NCBI GenBank assembly: GCA_027575765.1
Contig: JANBPT010000062.1
Span: 1 to 64,000, forward strand
Origin: Tieghemiomyces parasiticus
Lineage: Eukaryota; Kickxellomycota; Dimargaritomycetes; Dimargaritales; Dimargaritaceae
DNA length: 64,000 nucleotides
Direction of reading: 5' to 3'
The translations under genes and the position numbers were made by a program. Position 1 is the first letter of the stretch. Every line of letters starts with the position of its first letter. Positions 29,751-41,449 of the stretch are shown here, in pieces. The notes beneath the pieces were generated by a model. That model was not told the origin of the DNA. It saw only the letters and a program-made list of their open reading frames with translations, and searched no databases.

Positions 29751-32700
29751 GCACAGACCTAGGGTTACACACGGGTGGCCCCTAACGGACTAGAAGGTTT
29801 GTACCGCCGAGACGCGCACAGGGTGTGGGCCGGCGACGAAGGGACGCCCCCAGATGGACGGGCCGGACACACCAACCCACGACGACGCGCGCGACGGCTG
29901 CAGAGTCCGCGAAGGGAGGGAGTGCACGCTATTGGGGTGCTTCTTTACCTACAGAACCCCCGCTCGGTGGGGTATGTGTGTGCGGCGTCGTCTATGTGAC
30001 GGCGATGCATTGGTAGAGTGTATGAGGGGGTGGTGGCGAATGGGGAGGGAAGTTGGTGCCGTCCCCCAAGCATCGCCGCCGCTTGCAAAAACCCTGCCTA
30101 GAAACCGTTTCTATCTTGGGCAGTGCCGAGTCGAGGGCAAACAAGCGATAGAAATCGTGTTGGTTAAGCACGGGCAAGGTCGGCCGTATGGCCAGGTTTC
30201 ATTCCTAGCCAACTGCCTTTCGCCATAGACCCCCTGCCCACACACACACCTCTTGTGGACATGCGTGTGGAGTGGGGTGGGGTGTTTCCGTTGGCGAAAT
30301 GCGCTCGCCTATCCGGTCCGTTTAAGGGTCATCTATACTGCTCCCCCGCCTCCATCCGCCCGGCCGTGGTCACCTGACCCATGTTCGGGCGGGTCCTTCC
30401 TTCCGCACCTTCCGGATTTGGCACCGACCCAATCACTTTTCGTTGGACGGTTCCGCCGGTGGTTTCGGGAGAGTCCGCACGACTGGCGGGGGGTTGGGCC
30501 GGCCGACTACACCCGCTGGATTTGTGACTGGCCTTAGGGCTGTCTGTGTCTTCGGGGGTAGGTGAATATCTAGTGTGCGCAGGACCTCTCCCTTCTTGTA
30601 CACAGCACTTCGCCCCCCTCCCTCGATCGTACAGTTACTGAGGGAGGGGTGTGCGGTGCCTGGAGCCATCGAGCGTTAGCAGGAGCTATAGATGAAAAAA
30701 AAAACAATGTCGCGAGAGAGAACCTTGACTGTGGCCGGCCCTATTGCCGACCGGCACGGTAGAAACGATGCTGTAACTGGGCGGGTGTGCACTTGCACCC
30801 CGCCGATGCGCCCATCCTTCTACACACAATGCCGGCGGTGGAAGAGGCATTGTGTCCGCGGACAAAGAGAGATCCGTAGGTTACACCGTCGCCGGCGGGG
30901 ACAGCAGTCGAGCCAGCCATTCCTCGGCCCATTGAACTCAGCCGGTCCGGGTTGACACCAACTGCTTGCCACAGGACGGTTGCCCAGGATCGAAAGTGAA
31001 GTGCAGCCTTCAGTCGGGCGGGGCCAAACCGGTATGTCTGTCCGGGGAGATATTTGGCGGCTAAACCGACTGACAGGTGCCCGTTTTGGTAAGGAGCACC
31101 TCTACCGAACCGTCCTTCTAATCACCATGCTGGCGAACGTCAGGGTGACGAGCAGATGCATATATGTGGTAGTGTCGCCTCTGCCAATTGCAGCGACGGG
31201 TGCCCCGAAAAGGAAGGCTCGTGCGGGCTGGGGGCGTAAATCCGGGCCGTTTGCGGCAAAGGAGAAGGATGGCGGCCGATAAAGTAATTATCCCCCACAG
31301 CAGGCTGGTGGGTGGTGAGACTTGAGCGATAACTGGGCGTCCACCCGGTGACCAACCAGTCCGCAAGCAAGGGTGAAAGGGGAAAGAATACGACGGAGGC
31401 GAGGGGCCAGCGACAGGGGGTGTGTGTGTGTGTGTGCGTGGCTGGATTGTTTACTTGGGCACTCAGCGGCGATGGGGGAAGGTGAGGAGACGTAGAGAGC
31501 GAAAAAAAAAGCAAAGGCGGCTAGGCCGATGGGAACCTTTGGGCCAGGGACAGAGGCGCTGCTGGTTGGAAGGACCAAGGCCCCGCAGATGACCTTGTCC
31601 AGGGATATCCCGAATTCGGCCGGCAGGGGTGAAGGAAGATGTGGGAGTAGAGACAGCTGCATAGGGAGAATGGGATCGTGGCGCTTGGCTAAGGCGAGGG
31701 GACAGTGCGTCGGCGGCGGTTGGCGGGTGGGCTGAGCAAAACACCTGGGACCTAGCAGTGGCATTAGCCGACCCCAGGCCTTACTTGGCGTGTTACGACA
31801 GCCAGCACGCGGGCGTTGCGGGGCGAAGGATGGTAGACTGGCTGTTGATGCCACATGGCCTGGGGGCACGCCTGGCTTCTCCCTGCCTCAGGCCCGCCTC
31901 CCCCCCCTTACTGCGGTTCGGCACAATCCGATCCACCGCGTTAATCTCCGCGAAACTCACATCGGTGGCGGTGGATTAGGCCCCGTGGTATGTGGGCTGC
32001 CATATCGTAGAATGTGCCCTCCACACAACGCGGGGGCAACCTCAGCGAGGTGGGCTGGACACTCCTGCCCCGACCTAACCGGCTCGGCCGCTGGTGTTCT
32101 TGAAGGGTGCATTAAAAACAACATAAACGTCACGCGGGGAGTCGTTGTGAAGAGGAAATCATGGAAAAATCCGGTTTCAAAAGGGAGCCCAGCGCCCTGC
32201 GGAGCCAAAGAGGGCATTGTATCGGGGTCACCAGGTGCGTGTGAATAGGTGTATGTAGAGAGCGGCGAAGTAACCCTGGTCAAAAAGGCGACTAGGGCAA
32301 TCAGTGCGGATTGGGCCGTCTTTCCGTTCATGGATCATTGGATCGGCCGGGTGTCGACCCTAAATATATATACGGGCCGGTCCGTTCGTACTGACCAATA
32401 TGCAGCGACTCCATTTACACAGCATCGCCTTAATTTAGGCGGAGAGCCTGGGGAGGAAGGTTCGTGTGAGCAAGCCCAACCTGCCCATCCTGACAGTCGG
32501 CGAACCGTGTAGTAGTGAAAGCCAGGGGCGCCTATGTGGTGTCAACAGGCACCGAGGGGGGGGGGTGCTTCCCCAGTGCGTCCATCTGCAAACAACGCTG
32601 CTTGGCCATAGGTACTGGGACTGTGATCCGGTGGCGCCGCCACTTCGGTGGCCAGCATGCCCTTCAGAAGCGGGGGCCTTAGCTGCTTGGCTACGTGGCT

Positions 32701-34398
32701 ATGACATCCATCTCCGCCTGGCTCATAATTCCACCTCGTGGCGACTAGACTTACGCTAGCCTTCATACGACGGTAGGCCCATGGCAGCACTCCATCCGTA
32801 CGGCGCAGCCCCATGCTCGAGAGCACGTCTGCAGTCATCCGGTGAGATTGACGGTCCTCGAAGTGTGTCTGGCTAAACCGACGATCGGTAGCGTGTTACG
32901 TCCGAGCTAGCGAGTCTCTGATTATGTTCTATACCCACATCCTCCCCGTCTGTTTGTTCGTCTCGTTCGGCAGAAGCGGTGCAAAGCAGCCGGGTGGTCA
33001 AGTGCCGCAAAGCAGGCTGGGTACTTTCGCACGGTGCATGGGCATGACCTTCAAATCTCCGCGACTCCTCTCCCAGCGGCCCTCAGGAATTCCCAGCCAT
33101 GTCCCCTGTCGTCATAAACAATGCTGTACGCGTACATGGCTTTTTAGCTTCTCGCTTACCAGCTTTTGCGCTCAACTCGAAATCTTCATCAAGGCTTACT
33201 AAGGCGATGCTACTCCCAATGAATCATCAACGCTATTCCGCCTTAAACGACGTAATAAGCGGCACTCACACCTTTGTCAGTTACCAAAGTGCCGCATTCT
33301 GTTTCGCTTCCATAGTGCTGCAAATAAAAAGTAATGACAAGCGACTCAACAACTCCGATCTAGCGGTATCAAATTCACCAAATCCAAGCCGACAAACCTC
33401 TCGCATGGCTAAAACTCTGGTCTGCTCGACTTATATCTGAGCCAATGGCATCGGCTCGTTCGAATCGGTGAATACGACGCCATTGTCAGTGATGTCGCCG
33501 GTCACAGCAAAGAGTTGCGAATCGGAAGGATGCACCATACCCGTCCTATTATTCAGGCCTTGCGAAGCCGAAATCGGCCCTGCACGAGTGACTTGCCGCC
33601 CGTATTGCAGGCCATAGTGAAGATTTTCTAGTCCCTTGCCACTTCACCCTGGCTCGCCCACATGTGCGACCACTAACCGGTCGACAGTAATAGCTAATAG
33701 GGCTTCGATCAACGGCCGCGATATTGGACAGTTCATCGGACCCTACCATAAGGAGCGTGTGTGAGTGGTGGGTCTGCCGATCGCTACCTTTCACCTTCTC
33801 TTGTTAACTGGATCCACATCCCATCGATTATCTATAGTCATCCCCTTTATCGCAGACCTCCGATCAATGATCGGTCCTCCGGAAAAAGGTGATAAAGTGA
33901 GCATGAAGGGCGATAAAAAACAGGGTGTGATAGAGGGGGGAGGAATGAGCTGGCCTTTTTAGTGGGTCCCAAACCTCGTGTGGAGTGAGGGTTAGCTGAA
34001 CGGAAGGTGCTCCAATTATACGCCAATTATCGACTAATTCGGTTGCTCACCAAAACTCTCATGTCCGCTGGTTGGCTCTGCCCGTGGCTTCGCTACGATA
34101 CTCGGCAGTCGAACAAGGCCGTAGCAATAAAGCTGACATGGAATAAAAGGCCATAATCGAAGCTAAAGACATCGCTCGGATGACAGCCGGTAGGACGGGT
34201 GGAGGTACCCGATAGGTCACGCATAAATAGGATTGCGAAATAAGCCCAAAAGCAAAATGAAGAGGTGATGAGAGGCTTACCCCACGAGAACAACGCAGAT
34301 AGTAGGCACAGGCGCCGCGACGAGGCCCTGAAAGTTAGTCGAAAAGAATTCCATGACTCCCGTTGCCCCCCATAATATCATCCTCAACTTTTTGGACT
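29751..34398. other. spacer, right part, without a recognised gene
   Basis: This 4.6-kb region has short frames only. A (GT)n microsatellite lies at about 31420-31438. From about 32900 to 34390 the base composition becomes more AT-rich than the rest of the spacer. That part includes a 7-bp-stem palindrome CCGATCA-A-TGATCGG (33860-33874) and an unrecognised 72-codon frame at 33413-33631. Confidence 0.5.
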
Positions 34399-34568
34399 TT
34401 AAATGATTACACACTATGCTATAGCAGGCATTCTCCCCCCTGTTAATTGGCACTTGTAATATCTAGTGAGGCTATATTGCGAACTATAGTTTAAAATAAA
34501 GAGGGTTGATGTGAGCAATGGTAGTGAATATAGAGATGGCACTCGGCACCGTAGTTCCCACGGGACAT

Positions 34569-37289
34569 CTAGGAGTTCGTCGTAACCACGGGCTGAATGG
34601 TGAAGCTGGGTGAGATCCATTCGAGGGGCGTTTCGTCCAGCGACATGCGGTAGAAGGACAGTTTGAAGGCGTAGTCGCCCGCAGCTGCAGGTACCGGTCG
34701 AGGGCTCGCGGTGCCGAGGACCCTGCCGTCCCACACGTAGGTATAGTAAGGGTAGTATCCCTCGGGGTCATTCTTTGGTAGAAACCTCGTATCGTGTTCC
34801 GGCAGAAAGAAGTCCTGGCCAGTCGTCGATGAGGAGGGGCCCGGTAGACTTACGGATTCACTGGTAGGCGTGGTGGCATTATTCGCCCCCGAAGGAGAGG
34901 GCCCACCGCCCGTCATCTGGGTGACCTGGAGCGTGATACGATACACGGGGGCCTGCAGGGACAGGGCGAAGGCGGGCGTGTCATTGCCCAGCATCGTAAA
35001 GGACTTGCCGACGTCAATGCATAGGCCCGTGGCGGCATCCACCAGGCACGGCAGGCCCTGCTCCGGCGGGGGTAGGATGGATATCTTGGAGCTAGGGAAG
35101 TTGAGGCCGCCGGCACTGATGGTATAGTTGAGGCCCGAACCCGAAGTGGGGTAGAATCGGACGTATCCGTTGTAGACCATCAGGTCGTTGGAGGCCAGCG
35201 CCTGGGGATCGAAGGCCAGCTTGAAGGTCGTAGAGGCGTCGGCGCTGCTGCCACTGCACGTGGCGGGGGTGACAGAACCCATAGGGAGGTAGGTGTCGGT
35301 CATGTCGGGCGGATTGACGGCGGTGCCGTTGGCGTCAAAGGCGAGGGCCGACAGCGCCGGAATGTACTCGACCCGGTAGTCGCCCGACGAGGGGCCGTTG
35401 TGGGCCATGGTCCACTCTAAACAGCCGGGGCTCTTGAAGGCCGGCAGTGCGTCGTCGAGGTGCTTGAAGCTAAAGCTGTGCACGCTGGGCTGCATGGTCG
35501 CCAGCAGCGCAGCCGTGGCGTTCAGGAGTCCCGTGCCTTGCAGGACCGGCGGGACGGGTAGGCCGGTGACCGGGTCAAGGTACGGGGTCGCGGTGTGGAC
35601 CAAGGCAGAGTAGACTTGACCCGAGGCGACACTCATGCCACTCTCGATGAGGAGGGCAGCCACGCCGGCGGCGTAGGGAGAGGCCATGGACGTGCCCGAC
35701 ATTGACGTGTATCCACCCATTTCCAGCGGATAGGTCGAGTAGATCTCGCCGCCGGGGGCGGTGACATCGGGCTTCATAAGAGCGTGCGCAGTCGGTCCCC
35801 AGGAGGAGTAATAGTCAACGCCCGAGGTAAACGGATACTGGAAGGCGCCCCTCTCGGCGCCGAGGCTGAACATGACGCTGCCTGCGGCCGTGGAATTCAG
35901 GATCCCCAGGAGGCGCTCGCCGTCACCCGGGGTGATAACCATGGACGGTAGATTCACTTCCTCGAAGTACGATATACCACTATATAGATTATCCTCTGTA
36001 TCGTATACAATCAAGAACGACGCCCCCGCCTCCAGCGCTAGTTTGGCGGCATCCGAAAAGTAGCAGTCATCGGTTTGCATCAATACGGCCTTGCCCTTGA
36101 CGTCGTTGACGATGGGGCTACACATCCAGTCAGAACCGTCGGCGTTAAGTCCACGTACCAGCGGGAGGCCAGTCACATTCATCCCAATGAACGAATCCTC
36201 GACTTCGGACCGTATCATCGTGAGCGTGGTATTGGTGCCGTCGGTTGCCGGGTACGTTACGTTGAAATCTAGGCTGTACAGCTCTGGAAGGATCGCGCTA
36301 GCTACCGCAATGAACCCGGATGTCCCGGCCGGTGCTCCGGCCATTCCCAGACCGCCAGAGCCAGCGTTTCCCGCCGAAGCGATCACCGTCACGCCCTTCT
36401 GGACGAGGCGGTTGCCAATTGCCGTATACACGCTGTCGTCCCAGGTACCATCTGAGCCCAATGACATGTTGATTACGTTCATCCCGTCGGTGTAAGCACG
36501 CTCCAGAGCTTGGATAATGACTGCCTCGGTCGCATATCCTTCACAGCCGAAAATCCGGTAGGCACCGATCGTGGCTTTAGGGGCCACGCCTTGGAACACC
36601 CCGTCGTCACCAGCCAGGATCCCGGCCACGTGGGTGCCGTGGCCATCGCAAGTGTCGAGGGGATCGTCGTCCGGTTCCGGTAGGTTAGTGCCGTTGTAAG
36701 CATCCCCTGCGAAATCGTAGCCGTACGCGACCCGGCAGCCGGCGGTCTTGTAGCAGCTGCCGAAGGCCGGATGACGGTAGTCGAGACCCGTGTCGATGAT
36801 GCCGACCTTGACTCCTGCCCCGGTATACTTCCCCGCAGCATGCACCTGGTCGACCCCCGTGTACTTGTGCTGCAGCATGGGTAGTGCCTGCCCGTCCCTG
36901 GCAATGGACGTATTGCTGGGCACGGCACGACTGCGGGCCCGCACAGCGCTGATTGTGCCGGCTCCACCCTGCAGCCGGATGGCACCATAGTACTGCGGAT
37001 CGAGAAGGATCTCAGCGCCATTGAGCAGGGTGGTAAAGTTATACCGGATCGTGAACGGGATCTGAGCGGTAGCCATCTCGGAGAAGAAGGCCTGCGCACC
37101 TTGGGCCCCCTCAGGGGTCCCTGGTTCCCCGGTGTACACCACCAGATAGGAAGGCTCAGGTATGAATAAGCTAGACTCGACCAGGTCGAAGGGGAATACC
37201 TCGGCGTCCTCCTGGCCTAAAGCAGAAAAGACGCAGAGCGCAAGAAGCAGAACGGGCCCGGCCGGCAGGCGACGTAGCAGCGCGAACAT
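34569..37289 (-). CDS. secreted subtilisin-like serine protease (S8), right copy
   Basis: The intact 906-residue paralogue of the protease at 20798-23518, starting at the ATG at 37287-37289. It has the same signal peptide, I9-like propeptide, catalytic Asp/His/Asn/Ser residues (same numbering), PA-type insert and C-terminal beta-rich tail. It keeps the canonical substrate-cleft strand NMSLGSDG and DGHGTHVAG around the catalytic His, where the left copy reads SLFADG and AGHGTH. Replacement differences cluster in the catalytic and PA regions: GYATEAVIIQ versus GLVADTIIIQ, and YDTEDNLYSGISYF versus YDTGDILISRVTYF. From about residue 540 to the end only a few residues differ. Both copies lack disabling changes, so both are probably active and may differ in specificity. 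Confidence 0.95.
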   Translation of the reverse strand: MFALLRRLPAGPVLLLALCVFSALGQEDAEVFPFDLVESSLFIPEPSYLVVYTGEPGTPEGAQGAQAFFSEMATAQIPFTIRYNFTTLLNGAEILLDPQYYGAIRLQGGAGTISAVRARSRAVPSNTSIARDGQALPMLQHKYTGVDQVHAAGKYTGAGVKVGIIDTGLDYRHPAFGSCYKTAGCRVAYGYDFAGDAYNGTNLPEPDDDPLDTCDGHGTHVAGILAGDDGVFQGVAPKATIGAYRIFGCEGYATEAVIIQALERAYTDGMNVINMSLGSDGTWDDSVYTAIGNRLVQKGVTVIASAGNAGSGGLGMAGAPAGTSGFIAVASAILPELYSLDFNVTYPATDGTNTTLTMIRSEVEDSFIGMNVTGLPLVRGLNADGSDWMCSPIVNDVKGKAVLMQTDDCYFSDAAKLALEAGASFLIVYDTEDNLYSGISYFEEVNLPSMVITPGDGERLLGILNSTAAGSVMFSLGAERGAFQYPFTSGVDYYSSWGPTAHALMKPDVTAPGGEIYSTYPLEMGGYTSMSGTSMASPYAAGVAALLIESGMSVASGQVYSALVHTATPYLDPVTGLPVPPVLQGTGLLNATAALLATMQPSVHSFSFKHLDDALPAFKSPGCLEWTMAHNGPSSGDYRVEYIPALSALAFDANGTAVNPPDMTDTYLPMGSVTPATCSGSSADASTTFKLAFDPQALASNDLMVYNGYVRFYPTSGSGLNYTISAGGLNFPSSKISILPPPEQGLPCLVDAATGLCIDVGKSFTMLGNDTPAFALSLQAPVYRITLQVTQMTGGGPSPSGANNATTPTSESVSLPGPSSSTTGQDFFLPEHDTRFLPKNDPEGYYPYYTYVWDGRVLGTASPRPVPAAAGDYAFKLSFYRMSLDETPLEWISPSFTIQPVVTTNS

Positions 37290-37521
37290 GGTGGCCGTAG
37301 AGGTGGTGGGGAGTGAGAGGAGCGAGGCGTGGTGGGGTTCTGGCTGACCGTGGGGCAGAGCGAGTGCCTTCCAACACAGATGTCGCGGCGAGAATTGTGG
37401 AGTGCAACTTCGGGAGGTGGACACGGGTGTAGAAAGCCCGCTCACACTAGGCCAGGGGTGAGAGAAAGGGTGCAGGATGGGAGTTGGGTAGGGATCATGG
37501 TACGAGGTAAGGCTACGGCCG

Positions 37522-37543
37522 TATATATATATAAATATCTATA
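37522..37543 (-). promoter_or_regulatory. TATA-rich element of the right subtilase
   Basis: The mirror copy of the alternating TA tract at 20544-20565, located 233 bp before the protease start codon on the minus strand. Confidence 0.4.
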
Positions 37544-40268
37544 CGCCGTGCTTACAACGTACTCTGCTTACCATTCCACGGATCAGCGGCTTGTCAATAC
37601 TGAATGTCAGCGGTGGTGCAGCCACGCGAGGCCAGATCGGGTTGCTAAGGGAGGAGCAGGCGCCCTAGCATACGGATATAGAATGGACTCGGCTGTGGCA
37701 TTGACTGCCAGGGCGACATTAGACAATGCAAATTAAGTGGATCATACGGTGTCCTGTATACCCTCGATAGTGTCTAGGCATTGGACCGTCAACCTGTTAA
37801 CATTAGTACCGGAACGGTGGACGACACACCTGACATCTGTGTACCCCGTTGTTCTCTTTGGGTTCCCTTTTTTTTTTCTTGTCAAGCAACCTGTTTGAGT
37901 TTACCGCCATTTCACTTGGTGGCATTGCATGGTGGCATATCCTAGACCCACCCGATATGGCTGATCTAAAGTGACCATCTTGCTAGCATCCAGTGGGATC
38001 CGACAATCCTGGCGATACAGTCCACTGGCAGCTTAGCTGGAGCGGACACGGACAGGCCGTAGACCCGAAACTACAGTGGAGTTAAACCAACCAGGCTTTC
38101 GGCTTGCAGGGTGCACCACAGACCGACGAGGATCGGCATCGATCCTAAGCGCTAGATTATCCCGACCGAATGCCATCGATCAGTGGAGGCAGATGAGCAC
38201 CTGTCAATCTGGCTGCTAGATTACTTGTTCCATTTGAGATCAGGTTGGTGACATTAGGGTGAGCAGGGGGGGGGGATGTAGAGCAGAGGGGGGGCATGCT
38301 TAGCTGTCGAGTGACGCAGACGCCCAACCAGGCGGAAATTCGCCATTCATTAGGGGCGATTGTCCCGGTCTAATTCATGCCGTTACCGTTCTATGCAACG
38401 CCCCCATAAGCAATGCGGGCACCATCGAGCCCTAATCCTCCTTTCAAATCGCGCCCACCGTCATACGAGGGGTGAGAGCCGCCATCGTCCAAGGATCAGT
38501 TGACGGCACGATTATTGGGGTGTATTAGCTAGTACATTTGGATGTAACACCCGCTTCCCACCCAATGTCCGGTCCTTAAACTTTGCCCTTGCTGAACTGC
38601 GGTAGCACATGCACTGTTATTGACAACGTAGGGGGTACTAAGCAGACCCACACTATAGTCACGCAGGCGCGAGTAATCTGGCCCATGAGACCAGACCGCT
38701 GTTGCCGGCAAGCAGATTGGCCGCTGGGGGTGATTTTCAGGAATCTATGGCAATTAGAAGCTCTCTTCAATGATTGCTTATTGTCTCTTGAAGCCGGGAT
38801 ACGGCGCCTGTATCTAAACCGAGCAGGGCTAGTTGGTTTTATCTGCTGTTACTAGCGGTTGCTGCCCTTAGAAGCTGAAATCGTCACTTGTAGTGAATTG
38901 GCAGGTGACCATCCGCTCCTAACGAGTCCGACGACCACCGGTCGTTATTTTCGCCGAGGTATTTCGCAGGCCAGGAGCGGTCTGTCATTTTTATACCGGG
39001 GACAGATGTGATAAAGCCAATGGCCGGCGGGGTTTATTGCCCTAATGGAGCTAAACTGACAAGGCGGGCTTTCAGTCGTGCTGGGGATGATGATTCTTCT
39101 GTCGGGGAGCCACCCGTGGCTGATATATCCCAGGGTTGAACCAGGGAGTGGCCCTGGTAACCGCCAGGATGTCTGGAGGGAACGGGTCTTGCGAGTCGTT
39201 GGTAGCGGTGAGACCGTGGTGTAGCCAGACGGGTAGCGGTAGTGCATCAGGGAGAGGGCAGAGGAGAGGGTGCCTCGGGCCTAAGTGGTAGTATAACGGC
39301 GGACCCTCCCCCCCTTCGAAAGGTAGTGGGCGGGGCTGGCGGATAGCGGCGAGGCTGGAAACCTCCCTTGCAAGGTGCCGGTGGGCTTCCAACCCACTTG
39401 GCCCAGTTCCCGGCGTAGGCAGCCGCAGGACATACACGGAACCTCGGTACACCGACGCCTGGCACGTCAAGCCCACGATTCATCACCGGTGGGCTATCGA
39501 GACCATGTCCCCCGCTACACGTAACGGAGTCCCAGCACCGAGCCCAGGGCGTTTAAAAGATGGACAGCCCGCCGTGCCATATAGTCTGCATGAGGGCACC
39601 CCCTCCCGTCCCTCGACATTTGGTTTGCTGGCTGTCTACCTGCCCCCTACCCTACTGGGTTGTTCAACTCGTGCTGTAGTCCTCATGAGCTCCTCCGCGG
39701 GCCACACCTCCCCCCGTTATAATGGTGCCGGGTACGGACGAGGTAGTGCAAGGTAGAGGGCGGGAAACCCGTGCATGGACGTCGTGTCAGAAAGGAAGGT
39801 GGGTGGAGTGGTAGTTTGGGGACCTTGGAGGTGGGTACGTCTTTCGGGTACGCCTAATAGCAGGTACCACTGGTCAGTGGCGTCAGCGGCTGAAGTCCAG
39901 TCGTTACCATGCGACTGGTGCCAGTAACTATTGGACCTCAATCGATGATGATCAATCCGTGCCTACCCACATAGGCTTCCTATCCACAGCAGCTGCGTTG
40001 GGTACCACACTAGGCAGAGGACGGAGACTAGCACCTAAACGTTACGCAATTATTGGGAGGGCCCTTGACGTGTCCGAGGGGCTTAACGCACCGGATTGAA
40101 TAGGCGGTGTCCGGTGAATGGCATTGCTGGTAAACCCCCGTAGTTTCCGGCGACTACTGGCATCACCCAATTCACCGTCGGCCTATTTTCTGCTTAATAC
40201 TACGCGTTACTATGGCACATAGCCGGGCACCTGGTGCCCCGCTAGGTATCCACATTTACAAGCCTTTC

Positions 40269-40312
40269 GTTTAATTGCAGTCCATACCCACATGGACAAC
40301 CGGAGGCCTTTC
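40269..40312. mobile_element. 44-bp hairpin-bearing insertion in the right arm only
   Basis: The right arm has 44 bp that the left arm lacks at the matching place (left about 17815-17825). The segment is bounded by two copies of GCCTTTC (40262-40268 and 40306-40312), while the left arm has one. Inside is a perfect 6-bp hairpin, GTCCAT-ACCCAC-ATGGAC (40280-40297). The structure fits a small hairpin element with a 7-bp target duplication. Loss from the left arm by microhomology deletion is equally compatible. Confidence 0.5.
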
Positions 40313-40769
40313 TGCAATCCCCTGCCCTCGTGTTAACCACCTGGCTCGGCTTGGCGGATGGACCTGAGCATTGGTCAGTGCGTACATTGGTGCCGGGGCA
40401 CCTCTTCGCCACGTTTAGAGTTGGTTGACGGTGATCAACGCCAACGGGGTCCATCCTGGGTGGGTATGTGGTGGAAACTGGCCAATCCCATGATACGACA
40501 GGTATACGATGATTTGGGCCTAAGGTTCGGGAGGGAAAAAGCCAATAATGTAGAGAGAGAGAGAGGAACGGAGTGAACGTAAGGCAGTGAGTGAAGAGGC
40601 AAGGGAATTGGACAGCTGGCTAGGGTTAAGACATAGAGACGGAAGAGGGGCGAGGAATACAACTGCCATCTAACAACGTGTTTAGCCTCACCCGGTAAAT
40701 GTGGGCTGGGTGGAGACATGAAGAAGAGACGTCGATTAAGCCGTTCTGCGAGGAACGCAGCAATCCTGG

Positions 40770-41449
40770 TAATGATAATGCCAGACAACTCGTCGTTCCG
40801 TAGTTTTAATGTAGTCAACAGTTCCAACCTACTGTACGGCTGACTATTCGTTTTCTTTGACAACAGTTTTGAGAATATCGTTTGTATTGGCATGCAAGTT
40901 GACTTCTGAAGGGGGGAGGAGGAGTGTAGTGGAAAAGGAAATACATAAAAATCGGGGACCCCTGGTGCCCGAAGGCGCACAGTGGGCATAATGGGTTGAT
41001 GTGGTCGAGCGCATAGCCAACGATAAAGCGATATGAGGAATCGGAAGGTACGTTGGCCGGTGAAACTAGGAAATAGGAAGTTGAAACGTGGTGGGGGAAA
41101 CCGAAGGAAATATTCGGCTCCGCGCCATGCAAGCGTAAGGGACAGCGGGTAGAAGCGCATTATGTTGAATACGTGCGATACACGCCGCGGGATCCAGTGC
41201 TATTAGTGTGTATAGTACAGGGCAAGGAAGGCTAGAGAGTAGAGACACATGAAGGAATATGTAAGCTGGACGAAATACGGAGCCCGTTAGGAGATGGATC
41301 CTGGAGAGTCGTGCTTTTTTTGGGGAAAGAGTACCTAAATCGCGGTCAAGTGAAAGAAATCCACTGACTGCGCAGGTCGGTCGGCAAAGAGTAGATGACG
41401 GGCACCAGGTTGAGCACACAAGGTCCAGAGGATGAGTAATTAGGGATAA
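40770..41449. other. intergenic region after the right arm
   Basis: Unique sequence between the outer end of the right arm and the RPAIN-like 3' end. No gene or terminal duplication matching the region before 17357 was seen. Confidence 0.5.

Larger units (their letters stand above)
34399..40769 (-). repeat. right arm of giant imperfect inverted repeat
   Basis: This is the reverse complement of 17357-23688. It starts abruptly at TTAAATGA (34399) and ends at CCTGG (40765-40769). The arm is about 40 bp longer than the left one, mainly because of a 44-bp extra segment at 40269-40312. It carries the second subtilase, in the opposite direction, so the two protease genes converge on the spacer. In the 170 bp after the protease stop codons, the four differences seen by eye are all C/T transitions. 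Confidence 0.95.

Noticed and set aside
31420..31438. (GT)n tract, with others near 29167, 43153 and 49621
   Set aside because: Ordinary microsatellites with no associated structure.
17357..40769. Inverted repeat as an assembly fold-back artefact
   Set aside because: A fold-back would be identical on both sides. The arms differ by many substitutions, a 44-bp indel and clustered coding changes, while both protease frames stay intact.
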